Below are positions 40,547-50,700 of a stretch of 64,000 bases of DNA, piece by piece; the first letter of the stretch is position 1, and every line of letters starts with the position of its first letter. Source of the DNA: Gallionella sp. (GTDB lineage Bacteria; Pseudomonadota; Gammaproteobacteria; Burkholderiales; Gallionellaceae); NCBI GenBank assembly GCA_028687335.1, contig JAQUAI010000008.1:48492-112491 (forward strand), read 5' to 3'. The notes below the pieces were generated by a model. That model saw only the letters and a list, made by a program, of their open reading frames with translations. It ran no database searches and was not told the DNA's origin. Made by a program: the position numbers and the translations under genes.

Positions 40547-42916
40547 ATGCAACCCTACGTCATTCCATTCCAATCCCTCGGTATCGCGGACATTCCCGAG
40601 GTGGGCGGAAAGAACGCTTCACTCGGAGAGATGATCTCGAACTTGAGTTCTTCCGGCGTTCATGTTCCCGGCGGCTTTGCCACCACGGCGCAGGCTTACC
40701 GCGACTTTCTGGCGTATGGCGGGTTGGACAAACGTATCGAAGAGCGACTCTCCACACTGAACGTGGATGACGTATCGGCACTGGCTGAAGCGGGTCGCAC
40801 CATCCGCAGTTGGATCGTGGAAGCACCGCTACCAGATCGTCTAAATGCAGAGATCCGCACTCACTACGACAAACTGGTTGCCGAAGGGGAAGGCAGCTTC
40901 GCCGTGCGATCTTCTGCCACCGCAGAAGATTTGCCCGATGCATCTTTCGCCGGTCAGCAAGAGACCTTCCTCAACATCCACGGCATCGACAACATCCTGC
41001 ATGCCATCCGTGAGGTGTTCGCTTCCTTGTACAACGACCGCGCCATCTCCTATCGCGTACACAAAGACTTCACCCACGCCGATGTGGCGCTGTCCGCCGG
41101 TATCCAACGCATGGTGCGTTCTGACCTAGGCGCCTCCGGTGTGATGTTCACCATGGATACCGAATCTGGTTTCCGCGATGCGGTGTTCATCACTTCATCC
41201 TATGGCTTGGGCGAGATGGTGGTGCAAGGCGCAGTGAACCCCGACGAGTTCTACGTGCACAAACAACAACTGGCGGCAGGTTTCCCTGCGGTCGTGCGCC
41301 GTGGTCTGGGCTCTAAACAACAACGCATGGTGTTCGACGAACAACGTTCTGCCGGTCGCTCATGCCGCATCGAGCCTGTACCCGTCGCTGACCAGCACCG
41401 CTTCTCGCTAAGCGATGAAGACGTGTTGCAACTGGCGCGTTACGCCATGTCCATCGAGAAGCACTACGGTCGTCCGATGGACATCGAGTGGGGCAAGGAT
41501 GGCTTGGATGGCAAGCTGTACATCCTGCAGGCTCGTCCTGAGACCGTGAAGTCCAACGCTGCCGCTGGCGGTTCTGAGAAATTCCGTCTTCAACAACGCG
41601 GTGACGTGTTGGTGGAAGGTCGCGCCATCGGTCAAAAGATCGGCGCAGGTCGCGTGCGTATCGTTCACGACATCTCCGAGATGAGCAAGGTGCAAGCCGG
41701 TGACGTGCTGGTCACCGACATGACCGACCCCAACTGGGAGCCGGTGATGAAGAAGGCTGCCGCCATCGTCACCAATCGAGGTGGGCGTACTTGTCACGCC
41801 GCCATCATCGCGCGTGAGTTGGGCATCCCCGCTATCGTGGGTTGCGGTCACGCGACCACTGCCTTGCAAGAGGGCGAATCGGTCACCGTGTCTTGCGCTG
41901 AAGGCGATACCGGTTTCGTGTATCACGGCAAGTTACCGTTCGAGATCGTGGTGCATAGCGAAGAAGCGCTGCCGCAGATCCCTGTGAAGTTGATGCTCAA
42001 CGTGGGCAACCCCACGCTTGCGTTCGAGTTCGCCCAGATGCCGTCGGCAGGTGTGGGCTTGGCGCGTTTGGAATTCATCATCAACAACCTCATCGGCATC
42101 CACCCCAAGGCCGTGCTGGAACACAACCGCCTGCCTTCCAAGATCCATGAAGCAGTGATGCAACGTTGTGCAGGTTATGCCGATCCAGTCGAGTTCTACG
42201 TAGAGAAGATCACTGAAGGCGTCGCCACATTGGCTGCTGCGTTCTGGCCGAAGAAGGTCATCGTGCGTATGTCCGACTTCAAGTCGAACGAGTATCGCAA
42301 ACTCATCGGCGGAGAGATCTACGAACCGATGGAAGAGAATCCGATGATCGGCTTCCGTGGTGCAGGTCGTTACGTCGCTGCCAACTTCAGCGACTGTTTC
42401 GAACTCGAATGCCGCGCCATGAAGCGTGTACGCGAGAAGATGGGCTACACCAACGTCGAGTTGATGATCCCCTTCGTTCGCACGGTTGGTGAAGCACGCG
42501 AAGTCGTCGCCACCTTGGAAAAGAACGGCTTGAAACGCGGCGAAAACGGCCTGCGTCTCATCATGATGTGCGAGATCCCGTCCAACGCATTGCTGGCGGA
42601 ACAGTTCCTCGAATACTTCGACGGCTTCTCCATCGGCTCCAACGACTTGACGCAACTCACGCTCGGTCTGGATCGCGACTCCAGCTTGGTCGCGGACCGA
42701 TTCGACGAGCGCAACGATGCAGTGAAAGTCTTGCTCAAGATGGCCATCGAGACCTGCAACCGCAAAGGCAAATACGTCGGCATCTGCGGCCAAGGCCCCT
42801 CCGACCACTTCGACTTCGCACAATGGTTGATGGAGATCGGCATCCAAACCATGTCGCTCAACCCAGACACATTGTTGGAGACATGGCGCAAGCTGGGGCA
42901 GGTCGAGAAGAAGTAA
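40547..42916 (+). CDS. ppsA: Phosphoenolpyruvate synthase
   Basis: A 789-residue enzyme that converts pyruvate and ATP to PEP, AMP and phosphate. It has the N-terminal ATP-binding segment [11 protein letters not shown], the phospho-His motif [18 protein letters not shown], and the C-terminal PEP-binding barrel with [20 protein letters not shown]. Length is normal. ACAGGAG precedes the ATG. Placed after PFOR and Rnf, it would take pyruvate made from acetyl-CoA into gluconeogenesis, or supply PEP in general. A strong terminator follows. Confidence 0.95.
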   Translation: MQPYVIPFQSLGIADIPEVGGKNASLGEMISNLSSSGVHVPGGFATTAQAYRDFLAYGGLDKRIEERLSTLNVDDVSALAEAGRTIRSWIVEAPLPDRLNAEIRTHYDKLVAEGEGSFAVRSSATAEDLPDASFAGQQETFLNIHGIDNILHAIREVFASLYNDRAISYRVHKDFTHADVALSAGIQRMVRSDLGASGVMFTMDTESGFRDAVFITSSYGLGEMVVQGAVNPDEFYVHKQQLAAGFPAVVRRGLGSKQQRMVFDEQRSAGRSCRIEPVPVADQHRFSLSDEDVLQLARYAMSIEKHYGRPMDIEWGKDGLDGKLYILQARPETVKSNAAAGGSEKFRLQQRGDVLVEGRAIGQKIGAGRVRIVHDISEMSKVQAGDVLVTDMTDPNWEPVMKKAAAIVTNRGGRTCHAAIIARELGIPAIVGCGHATTALQEGESVTVSCAEGDTGFVYHGKLPFEIVVHSEEALPQIPVKLMLNVGNPTLAFEFAQMPSAGVGLARLEFIINNLIGIHPKAVLEHNRLPSKIHEAVMQRCAGYADPVEFYVEKITEGVATLAAAFWPKKVIVRMSDFKSNEYRKLIGGEIYEPMEENPMIGFRGAGRYVAANFSDCFELECRAMKRVREKMGYTNVELMIPFVRTVGEAREVVATLEKNGLKRGENGLRLIMMCEIPSNALLAEQFLEYFDGFSIGSNDLTQLTLGLDRDSSLVADRFDERNDAVKVLLKMAIETCNRKGKYVGICGQGPSDHFDFAQWLMEIGIQTMSLNPDTLLETWRKLGQVEKK

Positions 42917-42938
42917 GCACGCCCTAGCGACACCCCAG

Positions 42939-42976
42939 ATGCCCGCTTCCCATTCATGTGGGGGCGGGCATTTTTT
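42939..42976 (+). terminator. Rho-independent terminator after ppsA
   Basis: ATGCCCGC pairs with GCGGGCAT, extended by CCC/GGG pairs, and the stem is followed directly by TTTTTT. It lies 23 bases after the ppsA stop. Confidence 0.88.
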
Positions 42977-43052
42977 GAAAGCTTATTCGAACATGGATAT
43001 TTCCGGTAAATGCTGCTCCATGCATTCACCGCACACAGATTGAGGCAAAAAA

Positions 43053-44330
43053 CTAAACTGATTGATAGGCCAGCTTGCCTTCGACGACGGTATATCGCAC
43101 TTTTCCCTGCACGGTGTAGCCATTGAAGGGGGTGTTTTTGCCCTGGCTTTTGAGCGCGGCGGGTTCGACGATCCATGCGGTGCTGGGGTCGAACACGCAC
43201 ACGTCGGCATGTGCGCCAACCGACAGATGCCCCATTTTTGGATTGATGATTTGCGCGGCGTTGACGGTAACACGTGCCAAGGCTTCGGCCAGCGAGAGGT
43301 CTTCTTGTCCGGCCCACTTCAACACCAGCGGCAGCAGCAGCTCCATGCCGGTTGCGCCCGCTTCGGCTTCGGCAAACGGCATTTGTTTGGCATCTTCATC
43401 GGCGGGCGAATGGTCGGAGCAGATCGCGTCGATGGTGCCGTCGCGCAGGCCCGCGCGCAACGCTTCTTTGTCGCGCAGGCTGCGCAACGGCGGAATCAGG
43501 TGACAGTTGGCATCGAAGTAGCCGATGTCGATCTCGGACAGATGCAGATTGTTCATCGAGACATCACAGGTCACAGTCAGACCTTCGCGCTTGGCGGCAC
43601 GCACCATTTCCACTCCGGCGGCACTGGAGATGCGGCAAACGTGCAGCTTGACACCGGTCTCGCGCGCCAGTTGCAACATGGTGGCCAGCGCGACGGTTTC
43701 GGCTGAGACTGGGATAGGCGGCAGACCGAGACGCGTGGCGACTTCGCCGTCGTGCGCGACACCGTTGCGGGCAAGAAAGCTGTCCTGCGGACGCAGCCAC
43801 ACGCGATAGCCGAAGGTGGCCGCGTATTGCATGGCGCGCAGCAGCACGCGCGTGTCGGTCAGCGGTACATCGGCATGGCCGAAGGCTTTACAACCGGCGT
43901 CGGACAGCTCGGCCATTTCGGTCAACTCGGTGCCTTTCAGTCCGTAGGTTAGCGCGCCAACTGGGAACACGCGCGCCTGATTGAGCAGGCGTGCGCGATG
44001 CTTGAGCATTTCTACCAGCCCCGGTTCATCCAGCGGCGGATCGGTATCCGGCGGGCAAGCCAACGTGGTAATCCCGCCCGCCATCGCGGCGGCCATTTCC
44101 GATTCCAGCGTGGCCTTGTATTCGTAACCCGGCTCGCGCAGACGCGCGGCGAGATCGACCAGACCAGGAACGACAATCAGGCCATCCGCGTCGATCACCT
44201 GTTCGGCGACAAAACCGGCGGGTGCGTTACCGATGGCGGCGATGCGTTTATCAACAATAAATACGTCGAGGTTCGCGTCGATATTATTTTTGGGGTCGAT
44301 CAGGCGACCGTTTTTGATGTGGATGCTCAT
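43053..44330 (-). CDS. pyrX: Non-catalytic dihydroorotase-like subunit (PyrC'/PyrX)
   Basis: A 425-residue member of the class I dihydroorotase family. Active enzymes have DxHxHLREPG; this one has [10 protein letters not shown], so both metal-binding His are missing. The later ligand region reads SDHSPADED. By family knowledge such proteins do not hydrolyse dihydroorotate but assemble with aspartate transcarbamoylase as a structural partner. The gene follows pyrB with a four-base overlap, as in pseudomonads and betaproteobacteria. A catalytic dihydroorotase should exist elsewhere in the genome. Confidence 0.88.
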   Translation of the reverse strand: MSIHIKNGRLIDPKNNIDANLDVFIVDKRIAAIGNAPAGFVAEQVIDADGLIVVPGLVDLAARLREPGYEYKATLESEMAAAMAGGITTLACPPDTDPPLDEPGLVEMLKHRARLLNQARVFPVGALTYGLKGTELTEMAELSDAGCKAFGHADVPLTDTRVLLRAMQYAATFGYRVWLRPQDSFLARNGVAHDGEVATRLGLPPIPVSAETVALATMLQLARETGVKLHVCRISSAAGVEMVRAAKREGLTVTCDVSMNNLHLSEIDIGYFDANCHLIPPLRSLRDKEALRAGLRDGTIDAICSDHSPADEDAKQMPFAEAEAGATGMELLLPLVLKWAGQEDLSLAEALARVTVNAAQIINPKMGHLSVGAHADVCVFDPSTAWIVEPAALKSQGKNTPFNGYTVQGKVRYTVVEGKLAYQSV

Positions 44331-45283
44331 TGCTTGCTCCCCGCCAGTATGCTCATCACCGCCATACGCACCGCGATGCCAAAAGTGACCTGTGGCAGGA
44401 TCACCGACTGCAAGCCATCAGCCACGCTGGAGTCGATTTCCACGCCGCGATTCATCGGCCCCGGATGCATCACGATGGCATCGGGTTTGGCCAGCGCCAG
44501 CTTTTCCTGCGTCAGCCCGTAGTATTTAAAATATTCCTGCGCGGAAGGGAGCAGCGCGCCCTGCATGCGCTCGTTTTGCAGGCGCAGCATCATCACCACA
44601 TCGACACCTTTCAAACCTTCCGCCATGTCGTGGAACACGCGCACACCGAGACGCTCGACCATGGTCGGCAACAGCGTCTTGGGCGCGATCACGCGGATTT
44701 CCGGCACGCCCAGCGTGCTCAAGGCATGGATCTGCGAACGCGCCACACGCGAGTGCAGCACATCGCCGACGATGGCGACGGTGAGGTTATGAAATTCTTT
44801 TTTGTAGTGGCGGATGGTGTACATATCCAGCAGGGCCTGCGTCGGATGTGCATGGCGACCGTCGCCGGCATTGATGACGTGAATGTCAGGCGCGACATGC
44901 TTGGCGATCAGGTGTGCCGCTCCGCTGGTAGAGTGGCGCACGACAAACATATCTGCGTGCATCGCGCACAGATTGTCCACTGTATCCAACAAGGTTTCGC
45001 CCTTGCTGGTGCTGGACGAGCCAATGTTGAGATTAACCACGTCGGCAGAGAGTTTCTTGGCTGCGATCTCGAACGTGGTGCGCGTGCGCGTGCTGTTTTC
45101 AAAGAATACGTTGAACACCGACTTACCGTGCAGCAGCGGTACTTTTTTGATCTCGTGACCATCGGCGGCACTGACGAATTCGGAAGCTTTGTCGAGGATG
45201 TCGCGCACGATGCGCACGGGTAAGCCTTCGGTGGTGAGCAGATGTTGCAGCTCGCCGTGCCGATTAAGTTGGGGGTTGTTCAT
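44327..45283 (-). CDS. pyrB: Aspartate carbamoyltransferase catalytic subunit
   Basis: A 318-residue transcarbamoylase that joins carbamoyl phosphate and aspartate in pyrimidine synthesis. The carbamoyl phosphate site [19 protein letters not shown] is intact, followed by [25 protein letters not shown] and the aspartate-binding GPMNRGVEI. The start overlaps the ruvX stop, and the stop overlaps the pyrC' start. The order yqgE-ruvX-pyrB-pyrC' matches pseudomonads except that pyrR is absent, so control by PyrR attenuation in this operon is unlikely. Confidence 0.95.
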   Translation of the reverse strand: MNNPQLNRHGELQHLLTTEGLPVRIVRDILDKASEFVSAADGHEIKKVPLLHGKSVFNVFFENSTRTRTTFEIAAKKLSADVVNLNIGSSSTSKGETLLDTVDNLCAMHADMFVVRHSTSGAAHLIAKHVAPDIHVINAGDGRHAHPTQALLDMYTIRHYKKEFHNLTVAIVGDVLHSRVARSQIHALSTLGVPEIRVIAPKTLLPTMVERLGVRVFHDMAEGLKGVDVVMMLRLQNERMQGALLPSAQEYFKYYGLTQEKLALAKPDAIVMHPGPMNRGVEIDSSVADGLQSVILPQVTFGIAVRMAVMSILAGSKQ

Positions 45284-45738
45284 AGCATTTTTCCCGCTGT
45301 GGGTTCGTCAAAATACGCCTGCAAAATTTGCTGCGCGGCAACCTGATCGATTACGGCTTTTTGCTTTCTGCCGTAGACACCGGCTTGCGTTAACTGCTCG
45401 CTTGCGGCGGCGGAAGTATAACGCTCATCGACCAAAATCGTAGCCAAATTGAAACGCCCTTTAAGGCGGTTGGCGAAGCGGCGGCACAGGGCAGTCAACT
45501 CGTGTGGCGTGCCGTCGTCATTGCTCGGCAAGCCAACCACCAGTGCGGCAGGTTGCCACTCGGCGATCAGTGCTGCGATACGGGCAAAGCGCGCGTCATT
45601 TTTCTCGTCGTTGATGGTGGTCAGCGGCTTGGCGTTACCCAGCAGCGTGTTGCCGATGGCGATGCCAATGCGTTTGGTTCCAAAATCGAATGCGAGTAGC
45701 GTGCCGGAAGGATGGGCGAGGGTCACGCCGTCAGGCAT
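45280..45738 (-). CDS. ruvX: RuvX/YqgF-family nuclease (putative Holliday junction resolvase)
   Basis: A 152-residue RNase H-fold protein: [16 protein letters not shown] with the first acidic catalytic residue, [16 protein letters not shown] and [18 protein letters not shown] with the second acidic block. The family processes 16S rRNA ends or resolves junctions; the name resolvase is historical. It overlaps yqgE by eight bases upstream and pyrB by four downstream. Confidence 0.92.
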   Translation of the reverse strand: MPDGVTLAHPSGTLLAFDFGTKRIGIAIGNTLLGNAKPLTTINDEKNDARFARIAALIAEWQPAALVVGLPSNDDGTPHELTALCRRFANRLKGRFNLATILVDERYTSAAASEQLTQAGVYGRKQKAVIDQVAAQQILQAYFDEPTAGKML

Positions 45739-46291
45739 GTCCGGCCTCTTCGGAAAGTGAGAGGTAGTCCACTCCCAGCAACTTCATCGCGGCGGGCAGG
45801 CGTTGCTCGGCATCAAGATCAAACAGAATGTGTTCGGAAGCAGGCACAGTAAGCCAGGCATTTTCGCTCATCTCGTGTTCGAGCTGCCCTTGATCCCATC
45901 CGGCATAACCCAACGTGATGATGAAATTGCGCGGACCGTGCCCCTCGCCGACGGCTTCGAGAATATCTTTTGAAGTGGTTAACGAAAGGCGGTCATTGAT
46001 GCGCAAAGTTGATTGCCAGTTTTGCTGCGTATCGTGCAGTACGAAACCGCGCTCGGGCTGCACCGGCCCACCAAAGTGCAACAGTCTTTTTTGCAACTCG
46101 GGTTGATGCAGGGGAATTTGTATCTGCTCGAACATCTCGCCTAGCGTGAGACTAACAGGCCGGTTGACCACCACGCCCAAAGCACCGTTTTCGTTGTGTT
46201 CGCAAATGTAGGTAAGGCTGCCCGCGAAAAATCCCTCCTGCATGGCAGGCATGGCAATCAGAAAATGATGGGTGAGGTTAAGTTCGGACAT
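45731..46291 (-). CDS. YqgE/AlgH-family protein
   Basis: A 186-residue protein of the UPF0301 family: LTHHFLIAMPAMQEGFFAGS, GALGVVVNRPVSLTLGEMF and LHFGGPVQPERGFVLHD are characteristic. The biochemical role is not settled; AlgH affects alginate and virulence expression in Pseudomonas. It heads the leftward ruvX-pyrB-pyrC' operon and is divergent from the photolyase gene with 42 bases between start codons. Confidence 0.9.
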   Translation of the reverse strand: MSELNLTHHFLIAMPAMQEGFFAGSLTYICEHNENGALGVVVNRPVSLTLGEMFEQIQIPLHQPELQKRLLHFGGPVQPERGFVLHDTQQNWQSTLRINDRLSLTTSKDILEAVGEGHGPRNFIITLGYAGWDQGQLEHEMSENAWLTVPASEHILFDLDAEQRLPAAMKLLGVDYLSLSEEAGHA

Positions 46292-46333
46292 GCGCGCATT
46301 GTAGCTTTAGCGGGGAACCTTCACAATTCGGGC

Positions 46334-47755
46334 ATGCATAAAATTTCCCTCTGCTGGTTCCGCCGCGACTTGCGTCTGTCAGACCATGCCGCCCTGTACC
46401 ACGCACTGAAAAACAGCGCAGCGGTGCATTGTGTGTTTGTGTTCGACACCGACATTCTGAATGCCCTGCCGGACAAGCAGGACAGGCGCGTGGAATTCAT
46501 CTGGCACAGCGTGCGCGAATTGCAGGATGCGCTACACCAACTCGGTAGCACGCTGCACATTCTGCACGGCAGCGCGCTAACGCTCATTCCGACGTTGGCG
46601 GTACAACTCGGCGCACAGGCGGTGTTCTGCAACCACGACTATGAACCGGCTGCGATACAGCGCGATGCAACTGTTGCCGATGCGTTGCACGAACACGGTA
46701 TTGCCTTGCTCGACTACAAAGACCAAGTCGTGTTCGAGCGCGACGAGGTGCTCACGGGTATGGGAAAACCGTTTTCAGTATTTACCCCGTACAAAAATGC
46801 CTGGCTGAAAAAGCTGAATGACTTTTACCTGCGCAGCTATCCGACCGAGCGCTATTTCGCCGCGCTGGCCGCCTGTGCGCCAAGTGCAATGCCAAGTCTG
46901 TCCTCGCTCGGTTTTGAGGAAACGAATCTCACTCAACTGGCCTTGCCTACGGGTATGTCCGGTGCGGATCGGCTGTGCAACGATTTTGCCGCACGCATGA
47001 ATCGCTATCAGGAAACGCGCGATTTTCCCGCCCTCAAAGGCGTGTCTTACCTTTCCACCCACCTGCGCTTTGGCACTGTCTCGATCCGACGTTTGACCGC
47101 CACCGCGTTTTATCGTGGCGGCAAAGGAGCCGAGACATTTTTATCCGAGCTGATCTGGCGCGACTTCTATCAGATGATTTTGTATCACCATCCACAGCTT
47201 GCCCAAGGCCGTTCGTTCAAACCTCAATTCGACGCTCTGGCATTCCCCAATAACACGGAAAAATTCGTCGCGTGGTGCGAAGCGCGCACTGGCTTCCCGC
47301 TGATCGATGCAGCACTGCGCCAACTCAATCAGAGCGGTTATATGCACAACCGTTTACGCATGGTCGCCGCCTCATTTCTGGTGAAAGACCTGCATGTGGA
47401 CTGGCGTTGGGGTGAATCATATTTTGCAGCTAAGTTGCTAGACTTTGACCTGAGTGCGAACAACGGCGGCTGGCAGTGGGCGGCCTCGACTGGCTGCGAC
47501 GCGCAACCGTGGTTCCGTATTTTCAATCCGGTGACGCAGTCAGAGCGCTTCGACCCGCAAGGGAAATTTATTCGTCGCTATATACCCGAACTGACCAACT
47601 GCGCGGATAAGTGGCTACATGCTCCATGGCTCATGCCAGCGGCGGAGCAGCAACGGTGCGGCGTGGTCATCGGACGCGACTACCCCGCTGCGGTTGTCGA
47701 TCACGCGACCGCTCGTGGTTTCACTTTAGAGATGTTTAAACGAGCGGCTGGTTGA
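46334..47755 (+). CDS. phrB: Deoxyribodipyrimidine photolyase (CPD class I)
   Basis: A 473-residue flavoprotein that repairs cyclobutane pyrimidine dimers with blue light. The N-terminal antenna domain starts ISLCWFRRDLRLSDHAALYH. The FAD-binding domain has YLSTHLRFGTVSIR, ELIWRDFYQMILYHHP, GYMHNRLRMVAASFLVKDL and DLSANNGGWQWAASTGCDAQ with the conserved Trp residues for photoreduction. ATG 46334 gives the family's usual start. Its last 20 bases overlap the end of chpA on the other strand. Confidence 0.94.
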   Translation: MHKISLCWFRRDLRLSDHAALYHALKNSAAVHCVFVFDTDILNALPDKQDRRVEFIWHSVRELQDALHQLGSTLHILHGSALTLIPTLAVQLGAQAVFCNHDYEPAAIQRDATVADALHEHGIALLDYKDQVVFERDEVLTGMGKPFSVFTPYKNAWLKKLNDFYLRSYPTERYFAALAACAPSAMPSLSSLGFEETNLTQLALPTGMSGADRLCNDFAARMNRYQETRDFPALKGVSYLSTHLRFGTVSIRRLTATAFYRGGKGAETFLSELIWRDFYQMILYHHPQLAQGRSFKPQFDALAFPNNTEKFVAWCEARTGFPLIDAALRQLNQSGYMHNRLRMVAASFLVKDLHVDWRWGESYFAAKLLDFDLSANNGGWQWAASTGCDAQPWFRIFNPVTQSERFDPQGKFIRRYIPELTNCADKWLHAPWLMPAAEQQRCGVVIGRDYPAAVVDHATARGFTLEMFKRAAG

Positions 47756-50700
47756 TAAGACGAGCGATGTGCGCCAGCAATTCATCTTCTTGGAAAGGTT
47801 TGCCAAGGTATTCATTGGCACCCAATTCCATCGCGTAGTTGCGGTGTTTTTCAGCGGTACGCGAAGTAATCATGATGATAGGCAAATGCTGCGTAGCCGC
47901 ATCGCGGCGCAGTTGTTTGGTCAACTCAAAGCCGTCCATGCGTGGCATTTCGATGTCCAGCAGCATCAGAGCTGGGGTAACTTCCCCTAATTGCTCCAGC
48001 GCATCCACACCATCCTTGGCCGTCACCACCTGATAGCCGGAACGCAGCAACAGGCGCGAAGTAATCTTGCGCACGGTAAGCGAATCGTCCACCACCATCA
48101 CCAGCGGCTGTACGCGCAATACTTCTTTGGCTTCTGCCACAGCCTGCTTGCGCACACCAGAAGAAATTCGCTGCGGCAACTGTACCGGATTCAAAATCAA
48201 CACCACGCGACCGTCGCCGCGCACTGTCGCACCGGCAATACCGGGCAAGCGCGCCAGTTGCGGGCCAACGTTTTTCACCACTGCTTCGTGGTTACCTTGC
48301 AATTCGTCCACATGCAGCGCGATGCGCTGCTCACCGCTACGCAGCAGCAACACCGAGTTGCGTGCCGCTGTCTCCGGTGCATGTTCGGTATCCCCGAGCA
48401 AGTGCGGCAGGTAATGGAATGGATAGCGTTTGTCCTGCCACTCGACCACGCGCGATTCGTACATTTGCGCCAATTCAGCCGTCTTGGCCTGGCGTACTTG
48501 TTCGATCATGGTGGATGGCAGCGCGTACAACGCTTCGCCTACACGCACCATCAGAGCTTGGGTAACAGCCAGCGTTAACGGCAGATGAATGGTGAAATGC
48601 GTACCCTGCCCCGGCTTGGAGCTGACATCGATACGCCCGCCGAGTGCGGCAATTTCACTACGCACGACATCCATGCCAATACCGCGCCCGGACACTTCGC
48701 TCACTTCGCTGGCGGTGGATAAACCGGACACAAAAATCAGTTGCGTAAGCTGGTCATCGCTCACGACATCGCTGGGTTGCAGCAAGCCGCGCGACTCGGC
48801 ACGCTGGCGCAATGTGGCAAGGTTGATGCCCGCGCCGTCGTCATCGAGTTCGAACACCACCTCGTTGCTTTCCTGACGCAAGCTCAGACGAATTTCACCG
48901 ATGCCATCTTTGCCGCCGCCACGCCGCGATTGCTCATCTTCCAGACCGTGCGCAATTGCGTTGCGCAGTAAATGCTCAAACGGAGCGGTCATCTTTTCCA
49001 GCACGCTACGATCCAGCTCGACCGTGGTTCCACTCAATTCCAAGTTGGCACGTTTGCCCAACTCTTTCGCCGTCTGCCGCACGATGCGATAAAGACGCTC
49101 GCTAATGCTAGCGAACGGCACCATGCGTACGCTCATCAACCCTTGCTGCAATTCACGGTTGATACGTGCCTGCGCGGACACCGCAGCGGAGGTTTCGTCG
49201 ATGTTTTTCAACAGTGATTGCTGCACGGTTTGCACGTCGTGCACGCTCTCGTTCATGAAACGTGTCAGTTCCTGCAAGCGGGTGAAGCGGTCAAATTCCA
49301 GCGGATCGAACATCTCGGCACTGTCTTTCGACAAGGAAATACGCGCCTGCATCTGGCTCTCGGCCTGAATCTCAACTTCGCGCAATTGCTTGCGCAGACG
49401 CGCCACGCTGCCGGTCAGTTCCAGCAAGCCTTCTTTAAAGGCACGCAACTCGGTCTCGATACGCGAACGTGCCACGCTAATTTCGCCAGCTTCGTTAACC
49501 AAGCGGTCAACCACGTCGGAACGGACGCGCAACAAATTGGCCTGCAACGCGCGTTCGGCGCCCACCTCCAGCGCTCGGCGCTCGACCTTGGGTTGCTCGA
49601 CATGTTGCTCCCCGCTTGTCGCATCTTCTTCCGCCTCCACTTCGACAGCTTGCCCCACACGCAAGCCCTCTAGCTTGGCGTTGACACCGTCGAGTTCGGC
49701 TTCCAGTTGTTCCAGCAAGTCTGCCTCGCCGACAACGGCATGCGCCAAAATATCTTCCATTTCATGCGCGGACTCGCCGATACGCATCGCACCGGCCATA
49801 CGCGCACTACCTTTCAGCGTATGCAACAAGCGCTTGAGGAGCTCCACATGCGCTTGTTCTTCGGGAGCCTCACGCCAAGCGCGCAAGCTCTCGCCGATTT
49901 TGGGGCATAGCTCATCGGCTTCTTCCAAGAATACCGGCAACAACTGTTCGTCCACGTCGTCGCGCACCACTTGTTTGGGTGCGGTACGCTTTGCCTCAGG
50001 CTGCGGAGCTTTAGGCTCGGCTGCCGGGGCTTGCTCAATCTCAACAACGGCGGGCACATCATCCGGCACGACAGTGGCAACAACCACCTCTGGCACGGCA
50101 ACAGCATGTTCTTGTTCGAGCAAAATTTCGCGCCCGGCATTCAGCAGTTCCACCAAATCGGCACGCGCTTGTGGAACTTGGCGGTCGCACACACATTGAG
50201 TCATCAACTCCAACTCGGTCACTACCTGTTCCAGCAGATCGCGTTGCGCCTGAGTCAACCCGAACACTTTATCCATGCGCGCCTGCAACCAGGCTTCCAA
50301 GGCATAAGCCAATTCGGCAATCGCAACGAATCCCATGGTGCGATTAACACCGGCCAGCGTGTGCGCAGCACGCATAAAGTCATATTGCACTTGCGGCGGC
50401 AGGGCAACGGCAAAGTCGTTGTATTGCTGGCGCAGTTTTTCGGCATTCTGGCGAGCTTCGGCACTGGCGATACGGAATAGTACCGGCGACAAACTGACCT
50501 CGCCGATGTCGATGGTTTCTTCGACTGCTGGTGCTGGCGGCGCAACTGGGGCTGGTGCCATTTGCGGCTCTTGTCCGTCTTCAAACTGCTGGGCAATAGC
50601 AACCAAATCTTCCGCCTCGATACGCACCCCGCCGTGATTGTTGAGTTCGTCCACCCAGACAGCAAATTCATTTACCGCCTGTTGAATAAAACCCAGCAAG

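Noticed and set aside
43053..44330. Catalytic dihydroorotase
   Set aside because: The His pair needed for metal binding is absent ([10 protein letters not shown]).
46196..46333. Earlier start for the photolyase gene
   Set aside because: The upstream codons overlap the divergent yqgE gene and do not resemble photolyases; ATG 46334 begins the family's N terminus.
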